A stretch of DNA of 64,000 nucleotides from Halostreptopolyspora alba (GTDB lineage: Bacteria > Actinomycetota > Actinomycetes > Streptosporangiales > Streptosporangiaceae): positions 1 to 64,000 of the forward strand of contig RJMB01000004.1 of assembly GCA_003725585.1 (NCBI GenBank), written 5' to 3'. Of the stretch, positions 37,060 through 45,819 are shown one piece after another. Numbering within the stretch: the stretch's first letter is position 1; every line of letters begins with the position of its first letter. The position numbers and the translations under genes were made by a program. Below the pieces are notes generated by a model. That model searched no databases, had not been told where the DNA came from, and was given only the letters and a program-made list of their open reading frames with translations.

Positions 37060-38175
37060 TCAGGCCAGCGTCTGCGCTTCCACCGACAGCACCGGCGGAA
37101 GGTCGTGGACGACGGGCGTCCAGTTGTCCCCGGCGTCGGCGGAGGCGTACACCTGGCCTCCGGTGGTGCCGAAGTACACCCCGCACTCGTCCAGGGTGTC
37201 CACGGCCATCGCGTCACGCAGCACGTTGACGTAGCAGTGCCGCTGCGGCAGGCCCGCCGTGAGCGGCTCCCACTCCTGGCCACCGGTGCGGCTGCGGTAG
37301 ACGCGCAGCCGGCCGTCCGGCGGGTAGTGCAGGGAGTCGCTGGTGATGGGCACCACGTAGACCGTGTCGGGTTCGTGACTGTGCACGGCGACGGGGAAAC
37401 CGAAGTCCGTGGGGAGGTTCCCGCTGATCTCCGTCCAGGACTCCGCCCCGTCGTCACTGCGCATCACGTCCCAGTGCTTCTGCATGAACAGCACGTCGGG
37501 ACGTGAGGGGTGCAGCGCGAGGCGGTGCACACAGTGCCCGGCCTCGGCGTCGGGGTCGGGGATGCCGTCGGTGAGTAGCCCACGGTTGGCCGCCTGCCAG
37601 CTGTGGCCCCCGTCGTCACTGCGGAACACCCCCGCCGCGGAGATGGCGGTGTAGATCCTGCCGTTTCCGCGCGGGTCGAGCAGGATCGAGTGCAGGCAGA
37701 GCCCTCCCGCTCCGGGCATCCACCCGGAGGCGGTGGCGTGCTGGCGCAGCCCGGGCAGCTCGTGCCACGTGTGCCCGCCGTCCGTGGTGCGGAACAGGGC
37801 CGCGTCCTCGACCCCGGCGTAGACGGTATCGGGGTCGCCGGGTGCCGGTTCGAAGTGCCAGACCCGCGTGAACTCCCAGGGGGTCGAGGTGCCGTCGTAC
37901 CACTGGTGCGTTCCCGGGGTCCCCTCGTAGACGAACCTGTTGTCCACGGGCTCCCACGTCTCCCCGCCGTCGTCGGAGCGCTGCACCACCTGGCCGAACC
38001 AGGCCATGGACGGCGCCGCGTACAACCGGGACGGGTCAGCGGGGCTGCCGGTGAGGTGGTACACCTCCCAGCCGCCGAAATAGGGCCCCGTGACGTTCCA
38101 TTCCCGGCGGCCGGTGTCGGAGGTGAGGATGAACGCGCCCTTGCGCGTGCCCACGAGTAGCCGTACTGCGTCCAT
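37060..38175 (-). CDS. Sialidase/BNR-repeat beta-propeller protein
   Basis: 371 residues. Asp-box (BNR) repeats are evident: [65 protein letters not shown] and [12 protein letters not shown], each S/TxDxGxxW-like, consistent with a six- or seven-bladed propeller. Members are annotated 'exo-alpha-sialidase' or VPS10/WD40-like glycosyl hydrolase without proof of activity. No signal peptide is present (it starts [20 protein letters not shown]), so it is likely cytoplasmic. It is cotranscribed with the MoaD-like gene. A 9-bp inverted repeat lies about 30-50 bases before the start. Confidence 0.9.
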   Translation of the reverse strand: MDAVRLLVGTRKGAFILTSDTGRREWNVTGPYFGGWEVYHLTGSPADPSRLYAAPSMAWFGQVVQRSDDGGETWEPVDNRFVYEGTPGTHQWYDGTSTPWEFTRVWHFEPAPGDPDTVYAGVEDAALFRTTDGGHTWHELPGLRQHATASGWMPGAGGLCLHSILLDPRGNGRIYTAISAAGVFRSDDGGHSWQAANRGLLTDGIPDPDAEAGHCVHRLALHPSRPDVLFMQKHWDVMRSDDGAESWTEISGNLPTDFGFPVAVHSHEPDTVYVVPITSDSLHYPPDGRLRVYRSRTGGQEWEPLTAGLPQRHCYVNVLRDAMAVDTLDECGVYFGTTGGQVYASADAGDNWTPVVHDLPPVLSVEAQTLA

Positions 38176-38201
38176 ATGCCGTTCCCCGCCTTCGCGCGAT
38201 G

Positions 38202-38228
38202 GACTGGTCTTTCCTGGATAGACCAGTC
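38202..38228. promoter_or_regulatory. Inverted repeat upstream of the sialidase-like/MoaD operon
   Basis: GACTGGTCT and AGACCAGTC (9-bp perfect arms) separated by nine bases, about 27 bases before the ATG at 38175. The position fits an operator. TGGTC/GACCA half-sites are typical of GntR-type regulators, but no such regulator is nearby. Confidence 0.5.
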
Positions 38229-38324
38229 GGGGCGGGCAGAGTAATCGTCCCCACCGACAATTTGCGGTCTCTTTGCGGGGACGAGGGGCGCCGGCCCAAC
38301 GCGGGCACGGTCCATCCGGGATCC

Positions 38325-38385
38325 GTTGATCTTGTCGCCACCGACACGGAAAACGTTTACCCGTATCGACAGCGGCAAGATCAAC
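38325..38385. repeat. 61-bp imperfect palindrome
   Basis: Outer arms GTTGATCTTG and CAAGATCAAC are perfect; the inner part continues with CGC/GCG, CGA/TCG and ACGG/CCGT matches around a central AAACGTTT. Mismatches between the two arms are mostly transitions. It may be a terminator for upstream transcription, or a miniature repeat element. Confidence 0.6.
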
Positions 38386-38612
38386 AAGGGATCGTGGGCA
38401 CCTCCCCATCCCGACGATGGGCAGCCCTCACCGGATCGTGGGCAACACTCCACGCGGGGTGGGAGTCGTGCCTGGGTGGCCGAGGACAGAGCGGGTTCGC
38501 GGGGAATGGTCACGCCGCGGATCCGCCGTGTGTGGGCGGGCGCGTGCTCTCCGTGGAACCAGCCCCCACAACCGGGCCCCGGACAGTCCCAGGACCCTCG
38601 TCGTGTTCGTGG

Positions 38613-38792
38613 TTACAGCTCTTTGGTCCGGACATCGGCGAGGAACGCGGACCACTCCGATGCGGGGAACCTGATGTGCCCGTGCTCCGGGTTCTGAGAG
38701 TCGCGCACGTCGGCCCAACGGACATGCTCGCGCACCTCCACGCAGTTGGCCCCATTGGCGCTGTAACTGCTCTTGTGCCAGTCGGTGGTCAT
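38613..38792 (-). CDS. DUF397-domain protein
   Basis: 59 residues, MTTDWHKSSYSANGANCVEV then VRDSQNPEHGHIRFPASEWS AFLADVR, the complete DUF397 fold. These small proteins almost always follow an XRE/DUF5753 regulator, as here, and act with it as a regulatory or toxin-antitoxin-like pair (for example the BldB/WhiJ-associated systems of Streptomyces). The ATG overlaps the regulator's stop by four bases (38789-38792). Confidence 0.92.
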   Translation of the reverse strand: MTTDWHKSSYSANGANCVEVREHVRWADVRDSQNPEHGHIRFPASEWSAFLADVRTKEL

Positions 38793-39550
38793 GAGAGATT
38801 CCCTAGTACTTCCAATGAGAGCGTCACCGGTAGTGATGCCGCCAGAGCAGACGTGAACCACGAGGTGATTCGGTCGTGAGTGTCTGCTTCGTGCACTACG
38901 TTACCGTCGGCGTGATCACTGACGACCGCGAGTTCTCCGGATCGTAGCTTGAAGACCATAAGCGGAGATGTCGGAACCATCAACGCGGTTCCATCGGGAA
39001 CGAGGTGGACGGCAACACGTTCGGTAGCGGCCCATCCTAAGAGGTATTCGATCTGCCTACGGCGGACAGACTGCGGCACTCCGGACACGGCGGAGACAGG
39101 GAAAACAGCGGTGACCTGTAAGTCTTCTAGCTCCACGAGGCGCCCACACCGGAGTTCTACTAACCGGTCGAGTTCCTCGGTGGAAGCAAGTGGATGTCCT
39201 GCCCGGAAGACGGCACGCGCGTACTCCTCGCACTGAAGGTATCCGGGTACCAGAGACGGCGCTGCGATAGAGAGTTGGCGCGCGCCGCGTTCGATGGCGT
39301 CAAGGTCGCGGGCCCATTCCGGGAGTCCGGTCCCAGTGGCTGAGCGACGCCACGCGGCCAGTAGCTCTCCGTTTGCGTTTAGGGCAGAGTCCAGACGTTC
39401 CGCATTGTCCCGTTTTGGCAGCGAGCCACCTTTTTCCCAGCGGTTGACACTGGAAGGTGCGGTGCCGCTCCGGGTGGACATTTGGAGCTGGGTGAACCCT
39501 GCTAGCTCGCGAAACTTCGTGAGCGCTTCGGAAAACAAGGTGGGAGTCAT
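38789..39550 (-). CDS. XRE-family regulator with DUF5753 domain
   Basis: 253 residues from the ATG at 39550. N-terminal HTH: FSEALTKFRELAGFTQLQMS, then GTAPSSVNRWEKGGSLPKRD. The C-terminal DUF5753 ligand/partner domain contains LDAIERGARQLSIAAPSLVP GYLQ, EEYARAVFRAGHPLAS and VRRRQIEYLLG. It forms a WhiJ-like pair with the overlapping DUF397 gene. No ribosome site precedes either 39550 or the alternative in-frame ATG at 39577, so the start is uncertain. Base composition is lower in G+C than its neighbours, suggesting a separate origin. Confidence 0.92.
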   Translation of the reverse strand: MTPTLFSEALTKFRELAGFTQLQMSTRSGTAPSSVNRWEKGGSLPKRDNAERLDSALNANGELLAAWRRSATGTGLPEWARDLDAIERGARQLSIAAPSLVPGYLQCEEYARAVFRAGHPLASTEELDRLVELRCGRLVELEDLQVTAVFPVSAVSGVPQSVRRRQIEYLLGWAATERVAVHLVPDGTALMVPTSPLMVFKLRSGELAVVSDHADGNVVHEADTHDRITSWFTSALAASLPVTLSLEVLGNLS

Positions 39551-39811
39551 GCGCCGCACAGTACCAAGCGATTCCATATCAGTACGGCAAATTCCATGAT
39601 GTTTGTGGACGCTGTGGAATCGCAGTGTCTGCCGGCAACCTGGACAGCGTGCCGGAGGAATTCACGCCGGGACTCACGCGGCGACGCGAAGACAGCACGT
39701 AAGCGTGTGAGCGAGGTCCTTTGCGATGCGTGACCTCCTCTGGTGAGAAAAGACCCCCGCGACGGTGTCGTCAGTCGTCCGGGGCATGGCCACCAGCTTT
39801 CGGAGGAGCTG

Positions 39812-39958
39812 ATGACGTTGACCAGTTTTCCACCGCGCCGAAGTGCGCGAATCCGGCCCTACCCGCTCGTTGTGGAACGCCCGCGTGCCGCACGGGCGCA
39901 TGCGTTCGGCCAGTTCGCGGACCTGACGGCCCTGGCCGGTCTGGAGGTGGTCCGGTGA
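39812..39958 (+). CDS. Small basic hypothetical protein
   Basis: 48 residues (MTLTSFPPRRSARIRPYPLV then VERPRAARAHAFGQFADLTA), Arg-rich. A strong GGAGGAG lies four bases before the ATG, and the stop overlaps the GTG of the following HTH gene, both of which argue for real translation. No family recognised. Together the two resemble small gene pairs seen in actinomycete accessory regions. Confidence 0.55.
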   Translation: MTLTSFPPRRSARIRPYPLVVERPRAARAHAFGQFADLTALAGLEVVR

Positions 39959-40335
39959 ACCCCCCTGAGACGATCGTCCCCGACCCGAACCTGAACTTCT
40001 TCGTGCTCTACAACGGGGAGGCGGCGAGCGAACTGGGCATCGCCCCCTCCACGATGCGTCAGTGGGCCCGCGCGGGACGCATCCCCTACGTCACCGACCC
40101 CAACGGGTGGCGCCTGTTCGGTATGGGCGACGTCTACGCCCTGCGTGACGCCATACGGGAGGAGAACCGGTGGCCCTCCCCCACCTACTCCGTGCCGCCA
40201 CCACCGAAAGCGGAGTCGAAGGAGGACTCCGGCGGGTCGAAGAGGCGGGCGCGGACGAACTGGACGGCTTCGGCCGCGCCGACCAGCCGGTCCATTCCGG
40301 CGTCCTCCCACTCGATGGAGACGGGGCCCCGGTAG
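39955..40335 (+). CDS. MerR/excisionase-like HTH protein
   Basis: 126 residues from a GTG with GGAGGTGG five bases upstream. The HTH reads [20 protein letters not shown] and [20 protein letters not shown], a MerR/Xis-type winged helix that would bind DNA. The last ~50 residues (after about 40185) are antisense to the end of the sugar isomerase gene, have low complexity ([20 protein letters not shown]) and are probably fortuitous; a frameshift may have removed an earlier stop. The gene pair 39812-40335 has no integrase nearby. Confidence 0.6.
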   Translation: MNPPETIVPDPNLNFFVLYNGEAASELGIAPSTMRQWARAGRIPYVTDPNGWRLFGMGDVYALRDAIREENRWPSPTYSVPPPPKAESKEDSGGSKRRARTNWTASAAPTSRSIPASSHSMETGPR

Positions 40336-41198
40336 CCGATCCGGTTCAGCGTGCGGAAGCAGTCCTCCCAGGGGACGTCACCGTGCCCGGTGGAGACGAA
40401 GTCCCAACCACGGCGCGGGTCGCCCCAGGGTAGGTGCGATCCCAGACGACCGTTGCGCCCGTTGCCGGTCCGCAGCCGGGTGTCCTTGCAGTCGACGTGG
40501 TAGATCCGGTCGCGGAAGTCCCACAGGAACCCGGCGGGGTCGATCCCCTGCCAGACCATGTGGCTGGGGTCCCAGTTCAGCCCGAACGCCTCGCGGTGGC
40601 CGACCGCCTCCAGGGCGAGCACGGTCGACCAGTGGTCGTAGGCGATCTCGGAGGGGTGCACTTCGTGCGCGAACCGCACGCCGACCTCGTCGAAGACGTC
40701 CAGGATCGGGTTCCAGCGCTCGGCGAAGTCGGCGTAGCCGGCCTCGATCACCGACTCGGCGACCGGGGGGAACATGGCCACGTACTTCCAGATGGCCGAC
40801 CCGGTGAAACCCACGACCGTCGTGACGCCGAGTCGGGCGGCGGCCCGTGCGGTGACGCTCATCTCGTCGGCGGCACGCCGCCGCACCCCCTCGGGGTCTC
40901 CATCGCCCCACACGTGGGTGGGCACTATGTCTCGGTGCCGATGGTCGATGGGGTCGTCGCACACGGCCTGACCCGTGAGGTGGTTGGAGACGGCCCACAC
41001 GTTGAGGCCGTACTCGGCCAGGGTGTCCAGCTTGGCTTGGACGTAGGAGTCGTCCTCGGCGGCGCGGTGGACGTCGAGGTGGTCGCCCCAGCAGGCGATC
41101 TCCAGCCCGTCGTAGCCCCAGGAGGACGCGAGGCGGCATACCTCGTCGAACGGCAGGTCGGCCCATTGGCCGGTGAACAAGGTGATCGGATGGGCCAT
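40185..41198 (-). CDS. Sugar phosphate isomerase/epimerase-like TIM barrel
   Basis: 337 residues of the xylose-isomerase-like TIM-barrel family (AP endonuclease family 2 fold). It begins [20 protein letters not shown] and contains [67 protein letters not shown] and [17 protein letters not shown], supplying the metal-binding Glu, Asp, His and Glu. Related enzymes act on inositol derivatives, 3-dehydro-sugars and hexuronates. GAGGAGA lies nine bases before the ATG. It is the last of seven genes in the ABC-transport operon. Its 3' end overlaps the convergent HTH frame by 151 bases. Confidence 0.92.
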   Translation of the reverse strand: MAHPITLFTGQWADLPFDEVCRLASSWGYDGLEIACWGDHLDVHRAAEDDSYVQAKLDTLAEYGLNVWAVSNHLTGQAVCDDPIDHRHRDIVPTHVWGDGDPEGVRRRAADEMSVTARAAARLGVTTVVGFTGSAIWKYVAMFPPVAESVIEAGYADFAERWNPILDVFDEVGVRFAHEVHPSEIAYDHWSTVLALEAVGHREAFGLNWDPSHMVWQGIDPAGFLWDFRDRIYHVDCKDTRLRTGNGRNGRLGSHLPWGDPRRGWDFVSTGHGDVPWEDCFRTLNRIGYRGPVSIEWEDAGMDRLVGAAEAVQFVRARLFDPPESSFDSAFGGGGTE

Positions 41199-41231
41199 TT
41201 CGGCGGTCTCCTCTGCGAACACGGGGATGGA

Positions 41232-42170
41232 TCAGGTTGGTTCGTTCCCGGCCGAGGTCGCCGGGTGTGGGTTCCCACCGCCGCGGCCGCGGGGCGGGGC
41301 GTCCCCCTCGACCGCCCCGCCCTGCAGCCCGCGAAGGAACGCCAGGCCGTCCGCCGCGAGCGCGTCCTGGCTGGCGGCGAGCGGGCGCCACACCGAGGCG
41401 GCGGTGGCGATCGTGGCGTTGCCGGCGGTGAAGGACTCGATGACCAGTGGGCCGCCGTAGCCGACCGCGTCGAGCGCCCCCTGGATCGCCGGCCAGTCCA
41501 GGTGGTCGGCTCCGGGGGCGCCCCGGTCGTTCGCGCTGACCTGGACGTGGCCGATCCGCTCGCCGGCCCGCCTGATCGCGGCGGGAAGGCCCGTCTCCTC
41601 GATGTTCATGTGGTAGAGGTCCAGCGCGATCCCGCAGGTCTCGGGCGGCAGCCCGGCCAGCGCGTGCGACGCCTGGTCGACGGTGTTCAGCAGGCTGGTC
41701 TCGTAGCGGTTCAGCGGCTCCACCGCGATCCGCACCCCCGCGGCCGAGGCGTACTCGGCCACGGGTGCCAGTCCTTCGACCAGCTCGGCGTAGTGGGTGT
41801 CGCGCTCCCGGTCCGTCATCGGCCAGGTGCGCCCCACCGAGGAGTAGGCGGGCCCGGCGATGACGGGAGCCCCCACGGTGGCGGCGGCGTCGACCACCCG
41901 GCGCAGGTAGTCGCGGGTGGCGGCCACCGTCGCGCGGTCGGCCGCCACCAGCTCCCTGCCCGGCCCCATCACCAGGGCGACGGTGGCCGACAGCCCTTCG
42001 GTGTCCAGCAGCCGGGCCGCGCGCTCGGGTGACCAGTCGCCGACCCGCTCGACGGGAAGCTCGACGGTGTCGAACCCCCATCCGCGGACACGCGGCGCGA
42101 TCTCGGCCAGTGCGGCGTCGGTCAGTGGCGAGGTCCACACCCACGTGCTGACTCCCAGAGCGCGGCGCAT
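41232..42170 (-). CDS. Second sugar isomerase/epimerase-like TIM barrel
   Basis: 312 residues, same superfamily as its downstream neighbour but clearly distinct: LGVSTWVWTSPLTDAALAEI, GFDTVELPVERVGDW, VIAGPAYSSVGRTW, VRIAVEPLNRYETSLLNTVD, IALDLYHMNIEETGLPAAIR, GHVQVSANDRGAPGADHLDW and PLVIESFTAGN. These are the Glu-Asp-His-Glu metal ligand blocks of D-tagatose/D-psicose 3-epimerase-like enzymes. It starts by coupling to the substrate-binding protein stop (overlap at 42170; a GTG at 42173 is an alternative). Two isomerases plus a Gfo/Idh dehydrogenase suggest oxidation-isomerisation of a keto- or cyclitol-type sugar. Confidence 0.92.
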   Translation of the reverse strand: MRRALGVSTWVWTSPLTDAALAEIAPRVRGWGFDTVELPVERVGDWSPERAARLLDTEGLSATVALVMGPGRELVAADRATVAATRDYLRRVVDAAATVGAPVIAGPAYSSVGRTWPMTDRERDTHYAELVEGLAPVAEYASAAGVRIAVEPLNRYETSLLNTVDQASHALAGLPPETCGIALDLYHMNIEETGLPAAIRRAGERIGHVQVSANDRGAPGADHLDWPAIQGALDAVGYGGPLVIESFTAGNATIATAASVWRPLAASQDALAADGLAFLRGLQGGAVEGDAPPRGRGGGNPHPATSAGNEPT

Positions 42171-43369
42171 CACCGGTCCTGCCACGCCTCGGGGAAACCG
42201 GGCAGGTCCTCGCCGCCGAACTTGGCGTAGTGCAGGCTCGGCATGTCGGAGTTGAGGTCCAGGTACTCGTCCAGTTCGTCCTCGCGGATGGGCTCCTGCG
42301 GCAGCACCCACTCCTCGGGGACCTCCTCGCCGTTGAGGATCTGCGTGGCCGCCAGCACCGGGGTACGCCACTGGAAGTTGGAGTAGACGGGCGCGATCGC
42401 GGTGATGTCGTTCTCCTGCCACTCGCGCAGGAAACTCAGCTCGTCCTCGCCGGCGATCACCGGGTAGGGGCGGCCCTGGTCCTCGAACGCCTCCAGACCG
42501 GCCACGGCGCCGTCACCGGCGTCCATCCAGATGCCGTCGACCTCGCCGCTCTGGAGCTCCTGGGTGACGATGTCCTTGATCTGGGCGCCGTCGCCCTCGG
42601 TGAACTCGTGGCCGATCAGCTCCAGCTCGCTGTCGTCGAAGATGCGCTGCGCGGCCGCCCAGCGGTGCTCCAGCACGTCCACGCCGGGCAGGATACGCAG
42701 CGCGAGAACCCGGGACCCGGGTTCCAGCTCGTCGACGAGGAACTCCGCGGCGTCGGCGCCGTAGGCGTAGCCGCCGATGGGGTGAATGAAGGTGACCATG
42801 CAGTCGGTCTCGACACCGCGGTCGAAGACGATGACCGGTGCCCCACTCTCGCACGCCTCCTCGACCGCCGGGGTGAGCGTGGCCGTGGTGGAGGGGGAGA
42901 TGATGATCGCCGCGCAGTCACCGGAGTCGACGAACGCCTGGATGTCGGAGATCTGCTGGTTGTCGTCGTCCGCGGCGTCGGAGACCCGGAACTCGCCGAT
43001 CTCTCCCTCCTCCTGGAGCGCCTCCACCTGCTGCTGCATGGTGATCCAGCCGGTGACGCGCCAGGGGTTGGACACCGAGGCGTTGGAGAAGCACACGGTG
43101 GGCTCCTCGGCGTCGGCGCCCTCCAGCGCGAATTCGGAGGTGTCGACGTACTCGGGGTCGATGGCCTGCAACCACGGCTCGTCAGGGTCGCCCTCGGGTT
43201 CGATGTCGCGTTGGGCGAGCTGCTCCTCGTACTCCTCCTGGTCGAACCAGTCCTGCTCGTCGGGGGATGGGCTCTCGCCGGCCTCGTCGTCGGGCAGATC
43301 GGTGGTACACGCCGTGAGGGTCAGGCTGAGGGCGGCGGCGCCAACGAAGAGGGCGCGTGGGGGACGCAT
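42170..43369 (-). CDS. Sugar ABC transporter substrate-binding lipoprotein
   Basis: 399 residues. Lipobox LTAC with Cys21 after MRPPRALFVGAAALSLTLTA anchors it outside the membrane. A long acidic linker (residues about 22-60, rich in D and E) precedes the type-1 periplasmic binding fold: VCFSNASVSNPWRVTGWITM, QAFVDSGDCAAIIISPSTTA, APVIVFDRGVETDCMVTFIH, GIWMDAGDGAVAGLEAFEDQ and PVIAGEDELSFLREWQENDI. It belongs to the RbsB-like family. AGGAGG is ten bases upstream of the ATG. The stretched acidic linker is longer than in most homologues. It should deliver the ligand to the two permeases encoded upstream. Confidence 0.93.
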   Translation of the reverse strand: MRPPRALFVGAAALSLTLTACTTDLPDDEAGESPSPDEQDWFDQEEYEEQLAQRDIEPEGDPDEPWLQAIDPEYVDTSEFALEGADAEEPTVCFSNASVSNPWRVTGWITMQQQVEALQEEGEIGEFRVSDAADDDNQQISDIQAFVDSGDCAAIIISPSTTATLTPAVEEACESGAPVIVFDRGVETDCMVTFIHPIGGYAYGADAAEFLVDELEPGSRVLALRILPGVDVLEHRWAAAQRIFDDSELELIGHEFTEGDGAQIKDIVTQELQSGEVDGIWMDAGDGAVAGLEAFEDQGRPYPVIAGEDELSFLREWQENDITAIAPVYSNFQWRTPVLAATQILNGEEVPEEWVLPQEPIREDELDEYLDLNSDMPSLHYAKFGGEDLPGFPEAWQDR

Positions 43370-43383
43370 TGTGGTCGAACCTC

Positions 43384-44400
43384 CTAGGACGGGTGTGTCG
43401 AGCGCCGGCGCGCGGCGTAGGCGACGGCGGCGATGATGATGAGGCCCTGCACGGTCGGTTGGATCGTCGCTGGCAGGTCGAACTGGATGAACAGGGTGAA
43501 CAGTGCCTCCATGGCGAGGGCGCCGCCCACGGCGGCGATGACGGCGCCGTGGCCGCCGCCCAGGACGACACCGCCCAGGACGACAGCGGTGATGGCCATG
43601 AACTCCAGGCCCTCGCCCACCTGGGCGGTGACCCCCGCGAATCCGCCGATGAGGATTCCCGCGACGGTGGCGAGCAGGCTGGAGAGCACGAACGCGGTCG
43701 TGCGTACCCGCCACACCCGCGCACCGGAGTACGTGGCCGCGGTGTCGTTGTCCCCGGTCGCCATGAGGACACGGCCGTAGGGCGCGCGCATCAGTGCCAC
43801 GGCCGCGGCGGCGATCGCGGCGGCGATGAGCACCGCCCAGGGGAGCTGCCCGACCACCGGCACCCCCTCGATCCCGCCGCGTCCGGCCCGGCGGAACGCC
43901 TCGGAGAGCGCGCCGGTGGGCGCTCCGCCGGTCCACAGCCGGATCGCGCCGTAGAGAACCAGCATCGTGCCCAGCGTCGTGATGATCGAGGGCACCCGCA
44001 GCACGGTGGTGACCAGCCCGTTGACGAGCCCCACCAGTACGCCGAACGCGACCATGAGCAGCAGGACGGGAACCGTGCGCGACTCCGCGCCGTCGATGAG
44101 CGCCGCGGCGATGACCACCTGGGCGCCCACGAGCGAGCCCACGGACAGGTCGAGCTCACCAGAGACGATCACGAAGTACTGGCCCACGGCGAGGACGACC
44201 AGGGGCGCGGCCTGCTTGGCGAACGCCAGCATCGACGGTGGCTGGGCGAAGGCGGGGTTCATCGTGAAGATGCCCACGAAGATGACGATCAGCAGCGCGA
44301 ACACCGTGGTGCTACCGCCACCGAGCAGTCGGGTGACCGCCGACCGGGCGATCCGGCCGGCACCGGGGCGCCGGGTCGGGTGTTGGGGGGCGCGTGTCAT
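43384..44400 (-). CDS. Sugar ABC transporter permease (RbsC-like), copy 1
   Basis: 338 residues with about nine transmembrane helices. RbsC-family markers: GQYFVIVSGELDLSVGSLVG, LVGLVNGLVTTVLRVPSIIT TLG, YGRVLMATGDNDTAATYSGA and GGVVLGGGHGAVIAAVGGAL. It forms a heterodimeric channel with the overlapping second permease (ATGA at 44397-44400). Both permease genes together with one fused ATPase are typical for ribose/inositol/autoinducer-2 type importers. Confidence 0.93.
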   Translation of the reverse strand: MTRAPQHPTRRPGAGRIARSAVTRLLGGGSTTVFALLIVIFVGIFTMNPAFAQPPSMLAFAKQAAPLVVLAVGQYFVIVSGELDLSVGSLVGAQVVIAAALIDGAESRTVPVLLLMVAFGVLVGLVNGLVTTVLRVPSIITTLGTMLVLYGAIRLWTGGAPTGALSEAFRRAGRGGIEGVPVVGQLPWAVLIAAAIAAAAVALMRAPYGRVLMATGDNDTAATYSGARVWRVRTTAFVLSSLLATVAGILIGGFAGVTAQVGEGLEFMAITAVVLGGVVLGGGHGAVIAAVGGALAMEALFTLFIQFDLPATIQPTVQGLIIIAAVAYAARRRSTHPS

Positions 44401-45575
44401 GTGCGGCCTCCTCGACCTGCCGGGTCGGCGTGGTCCTTCGCTGTGGCCGTGGGGTCACGCGCTGGTCGCGTCGTGTCCGGCCGGTGTTCGGCGGCCGGCC
44501 CAGCCCCCGTGCCCGGCGGCGCGTCGGGGGCGGGGGGCCGCTGGTGCGCGCCACGGGAGAAGCGCGGCGGGTGGGCCGTGCCGCCGCCGCGCCGGGCGTA
44601 GATCGCCACGGCGGTAATGACGATGACGCCCCGCAGCACGTCCTTGAAGAACGGGTCGACTCCCACGACGTTGAACAGGGTGTCGAGCACCGCGAGGATC
44701 AGCACGCCAGCGACCGTTCCGGCCACACCGCCGCGCCCACCCAGCAGGTAGGTACCGCCGAGCACGACCGCGGCGATGGACTCCAGCTCGTACCCGGAGC
44801 CGTAGACTAGGGAGCTGCCGGTACCGAACCGGGCGGCGATCAGCAACCCGGCCACCCCGGCGGCGACCGAGCACAGCACGTGGGCGGTGATGACCGGCCG
44901 GTCGACCCGGATGCCCGACATCCGCGCGACCTCGGCGTCACCACCGACGGCGTACATGTGGTACCCCGTCCGGGTGGCGCGCAGGAACACGATGGCGAGA
45001 ACGGCCACGACGATCAGCACGGCGGTCGACAACGGGAGGACGCCCACGCGCGTGTAGCCGAACACCTGGAACGCCACCGGGACCTCGCCGGCGGGCCCCT
45101 GGTAGAGGGTGTCCAGGTACCCCTTGATGACCAGCCCCATCCCCAGGGTCGCGATGAAGGCGTTGACACGCAGTTTGGTGATGACCAGCCCGTTGACCAG
45201 GCCGATGAGCGCGGAGACCGCGAGCACGGCGACGACGCCCAGCCAGATCCGGGCCGGGTCTCCGGCCATGGTGGTCGCGGCGACCACGCTGGACAGCGCC
45301 ACCACGTAGCCCACCGAGAGGTCGAGTGACCGGCACAGGATGACCAGCGTCTGCCCCACGGCGATGAATCCCAGCAGGCTGGAGCGGGTCAGCGTGTCGA
45401 CGAGGTTCGCCGTCGCGAGCAGGTTTTGCCCGTTGAGCGCGGCCACCGCCGTACCGGCCGCCACGATCCCCACGAGCGCGAGGTAGACCACCCCCGTGGT
45501 GCCCATGCGGCCCAACCCCGAGCGCACGGTGCCAAGTGCCGACGCCGGCGTCGACGCTGCCACCGACACAGTCAT
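44397..45575 (-). CDS. Sugar ABC transporter permease (RbsC-like), copy 2
   Basis: 392 residues. Markers are VGQTLVILCRSLDLSVGYVV, LIGLVNGLVITKLRVNAFIA, TLGMGLVIKGYL, TGYHMYAVGGDAEVARMSGI and VVLGGTYLLGGRGGVAGTVA. After the last helix it carries an unusual ~60-residue hydrophilic tail rich in Pro, Arg and Ala (residues about 335-392) that runs into the next gene; this is probably disordered. It is separated by 244 bases from the ATPase gene upstream, an unusual gap in an otherwise overlapping operon. Confidence 0.92.
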   Translation of the reverse strand: MTVSVAASTPASALGTVRSGLGRMGTTGVVYLALVGIVAAGTAVAALNGQNLLATANLVDTLTRSSLLGFIAVGQTLVILCRSLDLSVGYVVALSSVVAATTMAGDPARIWLGVVAVLAVSALIGLVNGLVITKLRVNAFIATLGMGLVIKGYLDTLYQGPAGEVPVAFQVFGYTRVGVLPLSTAVLIVVAVLAIVFLRATRTGYHMYAVGGDAEVARMSGIRVDRPVITAHVLCSVAAGVAGLLIAARFGTGSSLVYGSGYELESIAAVVLGGTYLLGGRGGVAGTVAGVLILAVLDTLFNVVGVDPFFKDVLRGVIVITAVAIYARRGGGTAHPPRFSRGAHQRPPAPDAPPGTGAGPAAEHRPDTTRPARDPTATAKDHADPAGRGGRT

Positions 45576-45819
45576 GGTGACCTCCAGGATCCGTGGCCCT
45601 CACCAGTGGGGGGACGTGGGGGCGCTGGGAGACGACAGGGGTGGGGCGTCCGGCGGCGGGCGCCGCGGGGCCGGGCCGGCGGGTGCCCCCTCGGTGCGGC
45701 GCCTCGGGCGGGACGAGGCGGGGGTGACGTGGGGCGGAGGAGGGGGCGGGGGTGCCTCGGGGGTGTCGAAGGTGCTGGTAATCGGTGCCGCCAGCCGCGG
45801 CCGGACACGGGAGACGGCA

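Larger units (their letters stand above)
38176..38612. other. Gap with operator-like and large imperfect palindromes
   Basis: No gene is supported in these 437 bases. Besides the two inverted repeats listed separately, the motif GGATCGTGGGCA occurs twice (about 38389 and 38434). The DUF397 gene and the propeller operon are transcribed in the same direction across it. Confidence 0.55.

Noticed and set aside
37060-38175. Secreted sialidase
   Set aside because: No signal peptide; BNR repeats alone do not prove sialidase activity.
39812-40335. Integrated element with an excisionase
   Set aside because: The Xis-like HTH gene has no adjacent integrase, attachment-site repeats or tRNA.
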